DNA of 64,000 nucleotides, taken from NCBI RefSeq assembly GCF_019925205.1, contig NC_083561.1:10539217-10603216 (forward strand), in the 5' to 3' direction. The stretch comes from Metopolophium dirhodum. Lineage: Eukaryota > Arthropoda > Insecta > Hemiptera > Aphididae. Below the pieces are notes generated by a model. That model saw nothing but the letters and a program-made list of their open reading frames with translations, searched no databases and was not told the DNA's origin. Shown here piece after piece: positions 15,223-28,317 of the stretch; within the stretch, counting starts at the first letter, position 1, and each line of letters starts with the position of its first letter. The translations under genes and the position numbers were made by a program.

Positions 15223-17470
15223 AATAATTTAAATTGCACTAATACCTTATAATGTCTACGATTTCAAAATAATAAGTCTCTCTTAGAATATAATTTCAAT
15301 TTTCTAGATTTCGTTTCAAGACACCGCAGCAATACGATCTACTATAGGTATACTAACTACAAAGTGGTGTAATCACATGAGATATACTTACACGAATGTA
15401 ATACATAATAGGTGTTTATATATATATATATATGGTGTGTATAGTATGTATGTATATATGCACCTATTATAGTTTTTCATTTATTCCTTTCACTTTTTAT
15501 TATGGCCGATTGTAACTTGTAAGCATATAAGCTTACCATCTGTACCTACCTGTGTTTGTTTTATTTGTGTAGTAATAAAACAAGTTATGTTTGTCAACTA
15601 ATACCATCTTTAAAAAGGATTTATTTCGTACACATATGCAATCGCAATAAATGTATCATAAGTTATTACGAGTGTATGAAAATAATATCGCGTTTGTTAA
15701 TAAATAGGAACTGACTTTTAGAGACGAATATTTTGTGTTCGCTGTAAAATTTTTAATGAAACCATCATTATTTTTGGTTACATCGCCGGTTATAGATAAA
15801 AACATACTGACTAATATAATTTCTAACATTCTGAGAGTTCCTAATGCTCTTTAACTGTAAAATGTAATAATATAGTTTCTCTAGTTCAAACCAAGATGGT
15901 CCGGTGGAAATATGGATTAATTGTAAATTTACTAACTATGCCATTTTATGTTACCATACAGGAAATTGACAAGTTTTACAATGTATAATTAAATTTTTTT
16001 ATATGTAGTTCTCAATTTGAAATATTATTATTTTTATTCCTACTATTTTTATAATCAGTACCTATACGATTTTAACGAATTAAGTTTGTTTGACTGAAAC
16101 CATGTGTGCGCACGTATAGACCTACCTACCTGTTTATAGACACGATTTTTCGTTTTTATTCGTACAATGAATTAATACTACACCGATGAATAAATTTAAA
16201 TAATAAATTCGCATACTCGACACAATGGTATTCGACGACGATTTCAGAAATCATTCATCCTTGCCGAGGCATCACTATAGTCAAACGCCCACAACACTAC
16301 AAAAGGTTGTCGTCGTTTTTTAATTCATATCGAATATGCAAAAACAAACTTAAACGTGTTCTAAAGATTACTTTTTCGTCTTATACAAAAGAAGGAAATT
16401 CTGTTCGCGCATAATGTTCGTGACCCGAGTGCCTACGTGCTCCACGAGATTTGCCAACCACGATTTACATTCCATCAATCGAAATCGTCGTATATCATAT
16501 ATTATATTTATTATATACACATCATGGCGTAGGCCACATATTATATGCCGTCTGAATATCTTAAAAAAAACATCTATGTGTCAATTTTAAAAATCCAGAA
16601 TACAATTGGTTTTTTGGCGACTAAGTCGAACAAACGTTTATCATATCTATATACAGTGAGATAGTCTCATGAATGTGAATGAACAACAATCGAGCAGGTC
16701 AGAGATATTTATGATTTTTTTCATATTGTAAAATGTAGTAACCAATAGCTAAAATACAATGATAATATATTACAATAAATATATATATATGATATTTATG
16801 ACCAATATGAGTTATGACCATATTACGTTTGGTAAATTACGATACATTATGTTATTTTAATGGTTTGATAACACATTCTACGATAAATGTTGAATTCAGA
16901 ATTTTTCGAGTGCAACGCGTACGTTTAGTTTATAGTACCTAACTGGACCGAATTTTAGCGCGTTTCTTAGTTTTTTCGCGTTATCAATAATTACAGCCTT
17001 TAAAAGTCACTTTGTGATGTCATAGAATTTTTTTATTGTTATTTTTATTGCACTATTTGCACACATTAGACGATTAATCTTTTATTCGAACATTATCTGT
17101 TGAATGCCACGAAAGAGTATAGGTTAATGAAACATTGAATGTCGCTAATGATAGTTATACTGGTATACTATAGCACGTACAGCATAACCGTGCAAATATC
17201 ATTGTCGTTTATGTTTGCGTGGTTATTGTTTTCGTTATTAAAAAAGTGGTATTTCTATAGGAATTACCGTGAATATTACCGTCAGTTGCTACAGTTTACG
17301 ATCGTTTTCCGAATACTAAATATTTATAACATCATCATATAATACAACAATATTTGTGTATATATATATATGTACGAGTATATGACCTACGCGTTGTTTC
17401 AAGTCGTATTTACGTGATTATTCATAAGTCATTACAATATTATGTGCAAGTGAAAAAATATCATTCTCAC

Positions 17471-17517
17471 CTCCATATAGGCGTGTGCACGTGCTTGTGT
17501 GTACAACCAGGAGATGA
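17471..17517 (-). other. Candidate 47-base exon, minus strand
   Basis: Read on the minus strand it is bounded by acceptor TTTGATTTTTGGCAG and donor GGAG|GTGAGAATGA. It is open in the frame that follows the candidate exon at 18,152-18,307. No recognised product. Confidence 0.2.
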
Positions 17518-18151
17518 CTGCCAAAAATCAAATGTAATCTGCGCATATTTCGCAAAAAAAAGGTACTTCCAATGATTTTGCAATGTTTATATTATGAAGT
17601 AATTCAATACTACAGTTATTGTATTATAATACAAGTGCCTTACCAACATTGTAAAATCGATATAGCACAATATTGTTATGCAACGAATGGCATCGCTGTT
17701 ATTATAATATTATGACAACACAATACTTCAATAGTTCAGTTATAATAATTAAATTTTCCTCTTTTTTAAACTTTTTTTTTCTAATATTATAATATATTAA
17801 AAAACGGAGATGAGATTTACTTCGAAGTGTTTTCAATTAATATGTCAAATGCACGAAAAATTAGTTTTGTTGATTATTGTTAAAACATATGTTTCTGTGG
17901 TACCAACAATGGTAAAAAAAATGTGGCGTCCGCTTGTGGAACATTATTCAAGTATTTTAGTATTTTAATACTACTATATAGTAGCTGTTATGTATAGTCG
18001 CGCGTACTCACGGTATTTATAATATTATAATACATATATATATATATATACCTACGACAGTGAGCATTAGCCAATTATTATTATACAGCGCTCGCGTCTT
18101 ACGCGTTTAAGACGAGGAAGGAAAAAAAACACAACAAACACGAGCACTTAC

Positions 18152-18307
18152 GGGGTGATCGCGTGGCCGCGGTCGCGGGGTAAATCACTGGAGGGAGCGG
18201 TGCTGCAGTGTCGTCGTCGAGGATCGCGACCCGTTTGCCTTGGAAGCATTCCGACGCATTTCGCGGGGTTTAATGTGCGTCTGCGCGCGCGGGCACAAAG
18301 TAGGCAC
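18152..18307 (-). other. Candidate 156-base exon, minus strand, GC-rich
   Basis: On the minus strand it runs from acceptor TTGTACAG to donor CCCC|GTAAGTG. One frame is open throughout and is Cys- and Arg-rich (it contains AKCVGMLPRQTGRDPRRRHC). Its leftover two bases join the candidate exon at 17,471-17,517 without a stop. It could equally be a noncoding GC-rich exon or chance. Confidence 0.25.
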
Positions 18308-18879
18308 CTGTACAATACTCACACCCGTGATGCCTGTGTTATGGGAACACGTGATATGTATATAGGATGTCTCAGTGGCATAATTTGGTTCACATTTTTT
18401 TCAAACTTTTTTTTTATAAACCCGTGATGGCCATTCAATCCCCCCGTTCTGTACCTCGACGATGGTCTCAATCCTCTGATACAAAAACGTGTGCAAAAAA
18501 GGGTCAACACGTATTTTGAAATTATTTTCAACAATTTATCGATGGACATTATATGGTTGGGTATAATTTACAAGCGGTATTGCGGTAATAAAGACCGTGA
18601 TGAGAACCAATACATCTTATTATATGTCATGTTGAAAAATACATTTTGATAATCGATTTTTGATCTTTATTAAGTATTAATTTTTTAAATAGTTAAACAA
18701 ATACAACGTAGGATCTACAAACTTCAATACGTTTGGCGTTGCAAAAGTATTGTATTGCAACAACTAAAAATGTTACGTATTCAAATATAATATTGTGATT
18801 ATTAGGTTTTAGCTAGTTGGATAGAGAGAGGTAGTGGAGTACCTACCTACCTATATATAGTATATATTATATTACACGA

Positions 18880-19167
18880 ATGACCTGTATAAAAAGACAA
18901 ATGCGGCGAGACACCCTGTGTATGAATATACATTGTATAGGTAGAGTTTCTGCAGCTGCGAACTCATTTGTTGTTGTCGTCATCGCCATTGGAGTATTCC
19001 GTTCAAGGTCGCATGCCAGGCAGATAATATCCTGTATACCCGACGACGACGACGACAAACCCACAAGAGGGCTTATGGGCGAGGAAGAGGCGAGCGAGGG
19101 ACAAAAGCGCCTGTTGTTAGGAACGCCTCTCGACGAGTTTATAATATATTATTTTAATAGAATTTAA
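18880..19167 (+). other. Uncertain 95-codon ORF
   Basis: It starts with a true ATG and encodes a hydrophobic stretch (FVVVVIAIGVF) followed by an acidic segment PDDDDDKP and EEEASEGQKR. Much of it comes from GTTGTC- and GAC-type trinucleotide runs, and the opposite strand is also open for 65 codons. No family recognised. Confidence 0.15.
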
Positions 19168-20314
19168 TCTCATCCGTCGTTAGATGTGTTCTTATTGTGT
19201 GTATATTGTGTTTGTGTGCAAGTACATTTGGGTCATCGTCGAGCTGGCCGCTTTTTACCTCCCATCGTTTGTTATTATATTATATTATTATAATATAGCA
19301 CGTCAACTTGAATCTTGACGGCATATGATGTATAATCCACTGTAATAGTATATAAAATAGTAAAATAGTATTTTAAAAATAATATCAATTTTGGTTTTTG
19401 GTATTTTATGTATTATACTATTCCCTTGAAGAAGACCCTTTGTACATATTGTTAGACTAAATCTCGAATTTACGAAATGTGAGTAATGGGTAACAAAGCT
19501 GTATGGATCTCAATCACCATGACATTTCAACATTAGTTTGCATTTTATGCGCAGGGCTAATGTATAAATACGCTTACTGTTACGACGTGTTTTCGACCGT
19601 CTACCCGAAATTGAAACCTAGTTAGGCTTTAAAAAAATAAACTGTACGTGTTTTATAATATGATTCATTATTTAACGTCGAGTAAATATAATTATGCACG
19701 GTTTTGAATAATAGTAATCTTACTACCTATAGTAACCTACTAGTAATAATAAAGGAAAAATATGCAAGCAACTTTATCCCAATACATTGTTATTTATACA
19801 TATTTCGTTGTAACGCATTCAACTATACTTACATATATTTATTGTGAAAGTTTAAAAAAAAATAGTATATCATGACAATATACATGAATGAAAAATCGTT
19901 TTACGTGAGAACTAGAATATATATCGTGATTTTTGTACCCCGCTGTGACGGTACCTTAAGTCATTTTATAACGCGACAGTCTCGTTGAAGAGTTTCGAGA
20001 ATTAGTTTAATAATCATTTTTCCATTTTTTTTTTTTACAACTTATTATTTTCACATGCCATTGTAAATTATAATTTTTTTCTAAAACGTAATAAACTAAT
20101 AACCAATGCAATCACATATCTTTGTCACGCTCTAGTTAGATCGGAAATCTAAAGAAGCCTTTGCCGCCAATTTCTAGATTGTATATTTACGACGCGTGTA
20201 TATTATGTATATAGAATATTATATAGATTATATAGGCACACATTCGTATTAAGGATATCTATATAGGACCTCGGGTCGAATGATTAATCGTCTCGAGATC
20301 GCATAATGACCCAC

Positions 20315-20339
20315 CACACACACACACACACACACACAC
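20315..20339. repeat. (CA)n microsatellite
   Basis: About 12 uninterrupted CA units. Confidence 0.9.
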
Positions 20340-23300
20340 GGCTATTGATGTATTACGAGGCAAACGCCATCGTAGCGAACCTTGTTCTGCAAGATTTTAT
20401 ACGCAGTTGCAAAACCAACCAGGATACCGTGGGAACCATTTGTTTTACAACGTACGTTGGTATAAGTGAAAAATAACACAACTTACGGTTCATGTAACGT
20501 ACTAGCGCCCTAACATTCTCAAAACTCTTATGGAAATAGATTATCCATTTTAAACTTTCGTTTTTTTAATCAAACTTTCCACCGTAACTGATTTATTCAA
20601 TCCACGCATAATCATCATTGGCGTCATTATAACTATTGTTTACTTATTATTTATATTTTTTTTTTTTGTGTGAAATAATAATTGTTACATGTTAATATAA
20701 GATCACAAACTATAATGCTATTGTGCAGTACTGTTATATAGGTGTATACGCGTTTAGAGGTGTATCTGAGTATGCCGTATAGAAACAAACTATTTTATAT
20801 TGTGGTTAATTTATTACGAGCCTAACTGAAAATATCTTCATGTGTAGGTATTTACGCATCATCTAAATAACATGCTGAAAAATTATAAATCAAATTAAAT
20901 ATAAATTAGAATTTTATAAGTACTGCATATGATAATATGAAGATTAAATGTGTTATTTTTTTGTACAATCATATTAATAGGCAATGTTTTGATGAAACGA
21001 ATATATTATGTGCCTATATCTATATAAGTGCGTCAAATTATATATAATATATTGATCATATGATGACAATTATTATTATTGACTGCCAATGTTTATTTTC
21101 TAATTTCAAACCAGTTTTTAAGAGCGAATACCGCTGTAGATTATTGAGACTAGTTAGAGACTAGTTATCATTTTCGGTTGGCCTATTATAACTCGCTGCA
21201 TATTATAGTCGTGTTAAAGATTTCGTTTAGACATTTAAATTTTTTTCTCAAAATAGTCTTCAAACAATTGAATTCTATTTCACCGTTTATACGTTTATAC
21301 GCACCGTCGTCGTCGCTGGCAGTTTATAGCATAATTCATAACAATTAAAATTTCTCAACGTTCTTTCCCGGTCGGGTCGTGGACTCGTGGTACACGATAC
21401 CATCGTGGTCCAGAAAAACAATAGACCGACCCAGTATTATTTCGGTATTGAAATATTACACGGCGTATTGTTTCGGGTGTTGTGAAATTGACGCCGTTGT
21501 TTAATTGACCGTCGTGAACTGTACGCGAACAATGGGGGGCCCCTCTAAAATCATATATATATATATAGGCACAAGCGATCATCGCGTGCGTTGTTTTATG
21601 TAAAATTATTTAAAACATAAATACTTGAAGATCGTAATTATTTCGCATACTCTCGAAAACCATATTGTACACAACACATTAGCAGTAGTATAATAGAGGT
21701 ACATTAAATATAATATTATGTATGTCTGAAGTATACAGCAGTGGTACCTACGCGTGTTTGGCGTACAAGCACCATTATGGTGTACGACCTTCCAAGGACA
21801 GGCGTTGATGAGAATTTAGTTTTCGCTCTCGACTGTTTTCGCGTAAACATAATTTATAATATGTTCGTAAAATTAAACATATTAAATATTGAAATTATTT
21901 TCAAATGCATATGGGTACATATTTTATGTACCCATCGTCGCTAATGTTTGCGTCCACATACCCATGATATGCACTCAACGTATTAAAATTGCTCAAAGTA
22001 TAAAACTAGAAACTAAATTTGAATATTTAGAATTTACGCTCGAGAATGTGACTTATAAACATAAAGGAAAAGTCTGATTGTATATTGTCGTTTATAGAAG
22101 TTATATAACATTGTTTAAATCGGCAGAAGTTTAATGTTATTTATAGATATGGAGTGTCAGTTAAAAAATATTAAAATACAACTTTTAAGTGCACAAATAT
22201 ATTGTTATTTTAGGTTTTGTTTTTGTGTGGAAATATGAAATGATCTGTGGCTTGTAAAGCTAATTGGCCTTCACCAACAAAAATTAATAATTACTATTTA
22301 CTCTATGAAGTATACGATAAATATATTGTCAACACAACCGATTAAATATTACTCATAGAATTATTGTTTTCCGGTAGATAAATAAAAAAATTTTAAATTT
22401 AATGAAATAATAGAAGTAATATTGTATAGGTAGGTGTTAAATTAATATTTTTGATTTAAACAATTATTATTACAATTTGTGTAATAAATCATAATGAAAA
22501 AATGTATATTATTGTCTCAATACGTTTTCTTTTCTAGACTTTTTTTTTTACATTAGAAGAAATACAATCAAATCATCAACATTCAAAAGAAAATGTGAAT
22601 ATAGTATAATATTTGTATTTTTTTCAACTCCCCTTCCCCACGGTAAAAAAAAACAATACATTTGCGTCTTACGTCATTCGCGTTATGTTTAATTTTTTTT
22701 GGCAGATGTCTAGTATCAAATATAACATGGAACCAAATGGTTTTTTTTTAAAAACTACTCGTTGTTTGCCCATCTAAAAGCATCTCCTAACTGATTTTAA
22801 ACCGCATCAATACGTAAGAAATATATTACACTGCTGCAGTCATTTGAGTTTAAATTGCTTCGTCTCCGAACCATTGACCTTGTTAATTTACTCTTCCGGT
22901 GCATAAAGACAGCAATGGAAAAACGATAATCATTACACGAAGTTTTTTTTCCTGTCGACTAGAGGAGAACTGCGATGTCCGACGATCCGTATCGGCCTAT
23001 AGCGATGAGAAAAAAATGCTTACAACGATATACTTACTGTTTGTTTTTTGTCGGTCAACAACGATGTTGTATAACAACTTCAGTGAATTGTTTACAATAA
23101 ATGTTCGATAAATCATGAGAATCGTAAACGAAATTCGAACAGTACTAAAAAAAAAAGAAGAAAATTAACCCAAAGGGCGAATACAATGAGAAAATTCGAC
23201 GAGAAACCGTTGCAGACTATTCACAAACTAGAACATAATATCAAACGGTTCGCGTATTCGTCAATGTTTGCAATTCGAAAATTTTTCGATTGGGAAATGA

Positions 23301-24646
23301 TTAGGTATATAAAATCATACTAAATCTACCGCTATAAAATATCAACTATTATTGTATAGTTGGTATATTATGTCGAATTCGTTGTGTATAATTTTTTTTT
23401 CCGAGATACATACTTAAGCATATCGAGTGAAAGTGAATGGTTTATTAAAAAAATGGTCGAACTAAACATTTGGCAATGATTTTAATTCAATTGAGCGTGC
23501 ATATATTATATGCATATTGTACCTACGTCACTGGAAAGATTCACTTTTTCTCATTGCCGATATTACTTCATATCCTTCGAGTACTGCTGCAGAGTAAAGT
23601 ATATATATATATAAATACATCTGTATGTTGTATTTACCTATACCTATATATACATATAAGTGCATTAACGGTTTCGATTGCATCAGTACCGCGTGTGGTT
23701 TTAGATATATATGATAATAACAATAATTGAAATCCGCGTGAGAAATAAGCAATTCCACGATGTTTGCAAGAGTGCAGTGTGTGTGATGGAGAGAGAGAGA
23801 TATAAGCAATCATAATATGAGACAAGAGAAAAACGAAATCCTTCTATTTGTAAATTGATTTTAATCATATAATAGAAATCGGAAATTAATTTACTCTTTT
23901 GAAATCAACATTAAATTCTCGTCGAATGAATTAATAAAAATACTCATTTAGATAATAATTGAATAGTGAATACCTACTGATTAGTGATTACTGATTATTA
24001 TAACCACCTATTAAATACGTTTATTATATTGGTTTGATCCTATGTGAGAAACGACAAGACAAAAGGTTTGAAAGTAGGTATTGATTGACAAAAGATAATG
24101 ATTTTTTTATCTTTCCTATGCACCGTTAAGTGATTTTTGTCGATCTTTGGCGTATTTATCTTGAACATTAAATTAATATAATTTATTTTGTTTGAAAACA
24201 CTTCTTTTAGTACATTGTGAATTTTATAAAACATCCGAAAAAATTGAATATTCTAATGAACAGGTACCAGCTATGATATTGTGTTGTATTTAAGTTATCA
24301 ATGTATTTTTATTATAAAAACATTTTCCGCAAAAGTTTAAATGTAGGCTAACCGACTCGACCGGGGTCGTTTACCTTCAGCAGGATTTTTTTTTATATAT
24401 ATACTGTGTCATCCGTATTTGAGATTAGCTCGTGTCACTCGATAAGGAATCGAGAGAAAGTGGATAAAAATGTTTTATTTAACAGAAACGCATTGTTTTT
24501 ACTTCTATAATCACTTAATCGTTTTTATTCGAAACGAAATTTTGCTATTTCAATCATATACCATTATTACCTTTAATCTGTATAAAATATATTTGTTATT
24601 TTATTGCAATATTTAACTAATCGATGACGTATTTTCTTTTTTACAG

Positions 24647-24698
24647 AACAATTCGAAAGACACGGGATTAAAAAAATACAAACTCATCATCACATAGG
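24647..24698 (+). other. Candidate 52-base microexon
   Basis: Preceded by the strong acceptor TATTTTCTTTTTTACAG and followed by the consensus donor GTAAGT. One frame is open (QFERHGIKKIQTHHHI); the other two contain stops. It entirely lacks neighbours with similar support. It could be a small coding exon or an alternative upstream noncoding exon of the gene at 39-49 kb. Confidence 0.3.
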
Positions 24699-27600
24699 GT
24701 AAGTAACTAAATAAGGATAAAATCCATGTAGACATTGTTGCGTGATAAGTACACGTTCATTGATGTTTTATTGACCAAACGGTATATTGACCGTTCGATG
24801 TTATTGATATTTGTATTGTATATTATTTTATACCTAAAGAAATTATGAGTACTGTATGGAAATTCTTCAAAAAGACTTTCGTATTCACTTATTCACTTAC
24901 AGAACATTTTTACTCCCCGTAAGGTCTCCACGTGCTGCGCATAAAATAATATAATATATTAATGAAATACATAATATGTATAGCAGAAAGTTCGATATGT
25001 AATAAGACGTGTATAGGTAGTAAAATATGTAATAAATGTTGGAATAATAAGATGAAATCAGAAAACTATAAAATGAAATTAAAAATAAGTTGCACTGGCT
25101 CGTTTAGTTAGTGCGAAACACTCGGTATAACTGATTACTGATTTAAAATATGTTTTAATACTTATTTTTTTTTTTACTCAAACTGCATTTTTTTAACAAC
25201 CCGCGGGCTTTCACGAAAATTGATTTATGCCGGTTGATAAGAAAATAATATAATAATAATACAATCGATAACAAAACAAAAAGTGCCTTGTTTTTAATGA
25301 TCGTGATAATATGCTATGTTTTATTGGCTAATTCCAGTGAAGTAATACCTAGTTATAAAACTAAACGTTTTTCATTACCAAAATATTACGAAAGTATGCA
25401 TATTTGTACGTATATTTATTTTATTTTATATTTTAATATTATAACTGTTGAATAGCCAACAGGACTATAGGAGGATAGGTGACATAACTGTTGAAATGAA
25501 TGTTTGAATTAAAAAAATTGTTTTTAGTCATTTCACCTGAATAATACTTTAATTATAATTAAAAAATATTGTATTCCTTAAAATACTTCATGAAGAATTA
25601 CTCATTATCATCTATTATTTAATTTTATAGAATTATTGTATTATTCTAATATTTTTCTAGTTAACTAAATTAAAATAGAACAATATTGGGTAGGTATAAT
25701 ATTTTTAAGATTAAACATAAGAATATTCCATTGAAATATTCGATATTGAATTTTCGATAAATAAGCGTTTTTGAAAAAAATCATTTGGTATAGTATTATA
25801 TAGTTTTAAATTATACCGTTCTAACGATGAATTATGTAGTTTTTTGTGTCATTGAATATTTAGATTGTATGCGAAATATTTTTAAAATAACTACAAGAAA
25901 TAAAATAATTTTAAACGCTGAATTCATAATTACCATGGTATATCAGCGAGGTATAACATATTTCTAGAGTAAATAATCATTTAACTCCATATTGCATTAT
26001 TACGCATTTTCGAGATTTATGAAAAAAATCCATGAAACCATTGTTGATAAAATTATTGCAAAGTGAGGTCTGTGGGAACGTTCTATTGGTCGGCCTCAGG
26101 ATACTCGAACCCCGGGCTCATAAAAACACAATATAGCACGTCATAATGTTAATTGTAATAACATTAGGTCACGATTTTCTCTATAATTTTTTATAAATTG
26201 TTTTTGGTTTTTGCAATTTAAGATCAACCGATTATTACCTGGCGGCAGTACTTGTAGAGGGTAAAAGGTGAAAATCAAACGTTTGAAAAAAACTACGTTC
26301 GTCGTCCTTGACAGCTTCTATTTATCAAAACATATAGCTCGTATGCTGAATTACCATTGAATAATGACTACTCCCACACTAGATACCTATAATATAAACA
26401 TAATATGTATTCTTGTAAATATTATTGTATACATTATATAAATACATTCCTATCTTTTTTTTTTACATTACGTAAATACTACAATTAATAATAATGAAAC
26501 TATTTTAATAAAATAGAAAATCCTTTAAAGAGTTCACATATGACTGTTATTAATACCTATCTATTACAAAAATATTACGTATTTTACGTAATAACAGGCA
26601 ATTGTTGTAATTTTAATGTTTTTTTTTTGTATGTGAGAATCAAATTAAAAAAAAAAAACTTCCACTACAAAAATAATAAAATCTAAACTAGACAGCTTTC
26701 CAAGTTATTATTATTTAACTAAATAAAGAAGACAATGCATATTTTGCAACATTTCAAATCAAATATAAATAATAACGTAATAGGTATAATAACTATAAAT
26801 TGTTTTAAGATTTTTTTTAATTTTAGAAGAAATATTACTACTATATAAATACCTACTTAATTGCGCATAAAATGTTCAATAATATTTTGTTCATAAGAAA
26901 ACAAGACGTGTTGTGTTAAAATGTCTAATATGAATCGTTAATTTTAAAATATTTTTTTTATAAAACTAACTAAAAATCAGACTATCTATAACGAATATTT
27001 GCCCATATAAATATATTATGATGTAAAACGAAACAGGAAAAATTAATACAATAGATGGCTAAGCCTCCGCCCTCTGCAGAAATCACTGATATAAATATAT
27101 AATATACATTTATAATATGTACCTGTGCCATTCTGCGTTACAACCTATAATAGGCTACAATACTTATTCAAAAAAGTCTTAGCCTGTAAAGTGTATACAA
27201 TTTTATAAAATGCAGTCTATCTACGGCTCTGAGCTTGTTATATTACGGACAATGTATTAATAATATTGTCTTTATAAATAATGACATAAGCTGAGCGGCG
27301 AATCAAATCCTTACCCTTTTCACGACATGACATAAAAAATATAATAACATGTACCTACTACTAATTATTAATATATTAAATTAATTTTTTTTTGTTTTGT
27401 TACCCATTATTTCATATTTTTTCCCGCAACAATAAGAAACGTGATTGTTTCAAGAATGTAGAATAATACCTACCTATATTAGAAACTGGCGGGCGTATTA
27501 GGTTTCCGTGTATATCAAAACAATATTATTATTACCGCTGGTTATCACGATTCTCATTGCTGAACGATATAATAACTAATATATATAATATATTTCCACG

Positions 27601-28317
27601 ACAACGTTTTGAATTATATATATATATGTGGTGCAGTGTTCTATAACCGTTATAATGTGTCTATAGTCTATACATAGTATACTGCTGCAGACTGCAATAT
27701 ACGCGTAAACAGCCGATGTCTGCGGGTGTCAGTACTCAGTGTATGATATTATATAATATAACATTACATATATTGATCATGTTATTATGATTATCGTGTA
27801 GGTAGAACCTTTTTTACTTATTTTTCCACGCACGCGAGTTTTCCTTCGGGGCGGGAATTTCTTTCGGCAATGCTGCAGCGCAGGGAAATAAACGTTCCGC
27901 AGATGCGGCTTCCGAATAATAATAATTGCCACAATACTGCAATAGACTCGATTTATCGTGATAATATATCAGCTGAAAGATTTGACGATTTGAATGGCAA
28001 ACGAAATGAGCAGTTTTCGGGCAGGTACAATAGAATATTAAATTTAAGCACGAATGTATTTAATACTGTAGACTATCGATAAATAGGTAGGTATATAGGT
28101 GTTTATTAATGCACACGCTTCATCCCCTCACACCCTTCCACCCCAAAAATAAATGAAAAAATATGTCAACTCTTCATCGTTGCTATCATTTATGATTGCC
28201 AGTGTGCTGTGTGGAATACAGTGCCGCAATAATGGGGATATTTCTTACTTGTTATTATTAATTATTATTATATAGGTTTAGGATAATGATCATGACTTTT
28301 TAATATTAAAATTTTTA
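24699..28317. other. AT-rich intergenic DNA
   Basis: No supported gene. It contains one low-confidence ORF at 27,870-28,082 in a GC-richer patch and many poly-A/T tracts. Confidence 0.6.
27870..28023 (+). other. Candidate coding segment, about 51 codons, uncertain
   Basis: ATG-initiated, with a balanced amino-acid composition (MLQRREINVPQMRLPNNNN onward, then IDSIYRDNISAERFDDLNGK). A plausible donor (GGGCAG|GTACAA) lies near 28,025. The open frame otherwise ends at 28,082. No family recognised and no partner exon found. Confidence 0.2.

Larger units (their letters stand above)
10331..24646. other. AT-rich intergenic DNA with simple repeats and GC islets
   Basis: Contains (TTAT)n at 12,664-12,691, T18 at 13,331-13,348, (TAA)n at about 15,188-15,222, (TA)n near 15,418-15,433 and 18,033-18,051, and (CA)n at 20,315-20,339. 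GC-richer islets lie at about 11,100-11,340, 13,780-13,990, 18,100-18,320 and 18,960-19,140. Only low-confidence exon candidates are seen (listed separately). Confidence 0.6.

Noticed and set aside
22960..23010. Segment after a strong pyrimidine-rich acceptor (CCTGTCGACTAG)
   Set aside because: No usable donor follows within a reasonable exon length.
26095..26120. GGGTTCGAGTA-like B-box on the minus strand
   Set aside because: No A-box, acceptor stem or anticodon arm is found around it, so it is not a tRNA and there is no support for a tRNA-derived SINE.
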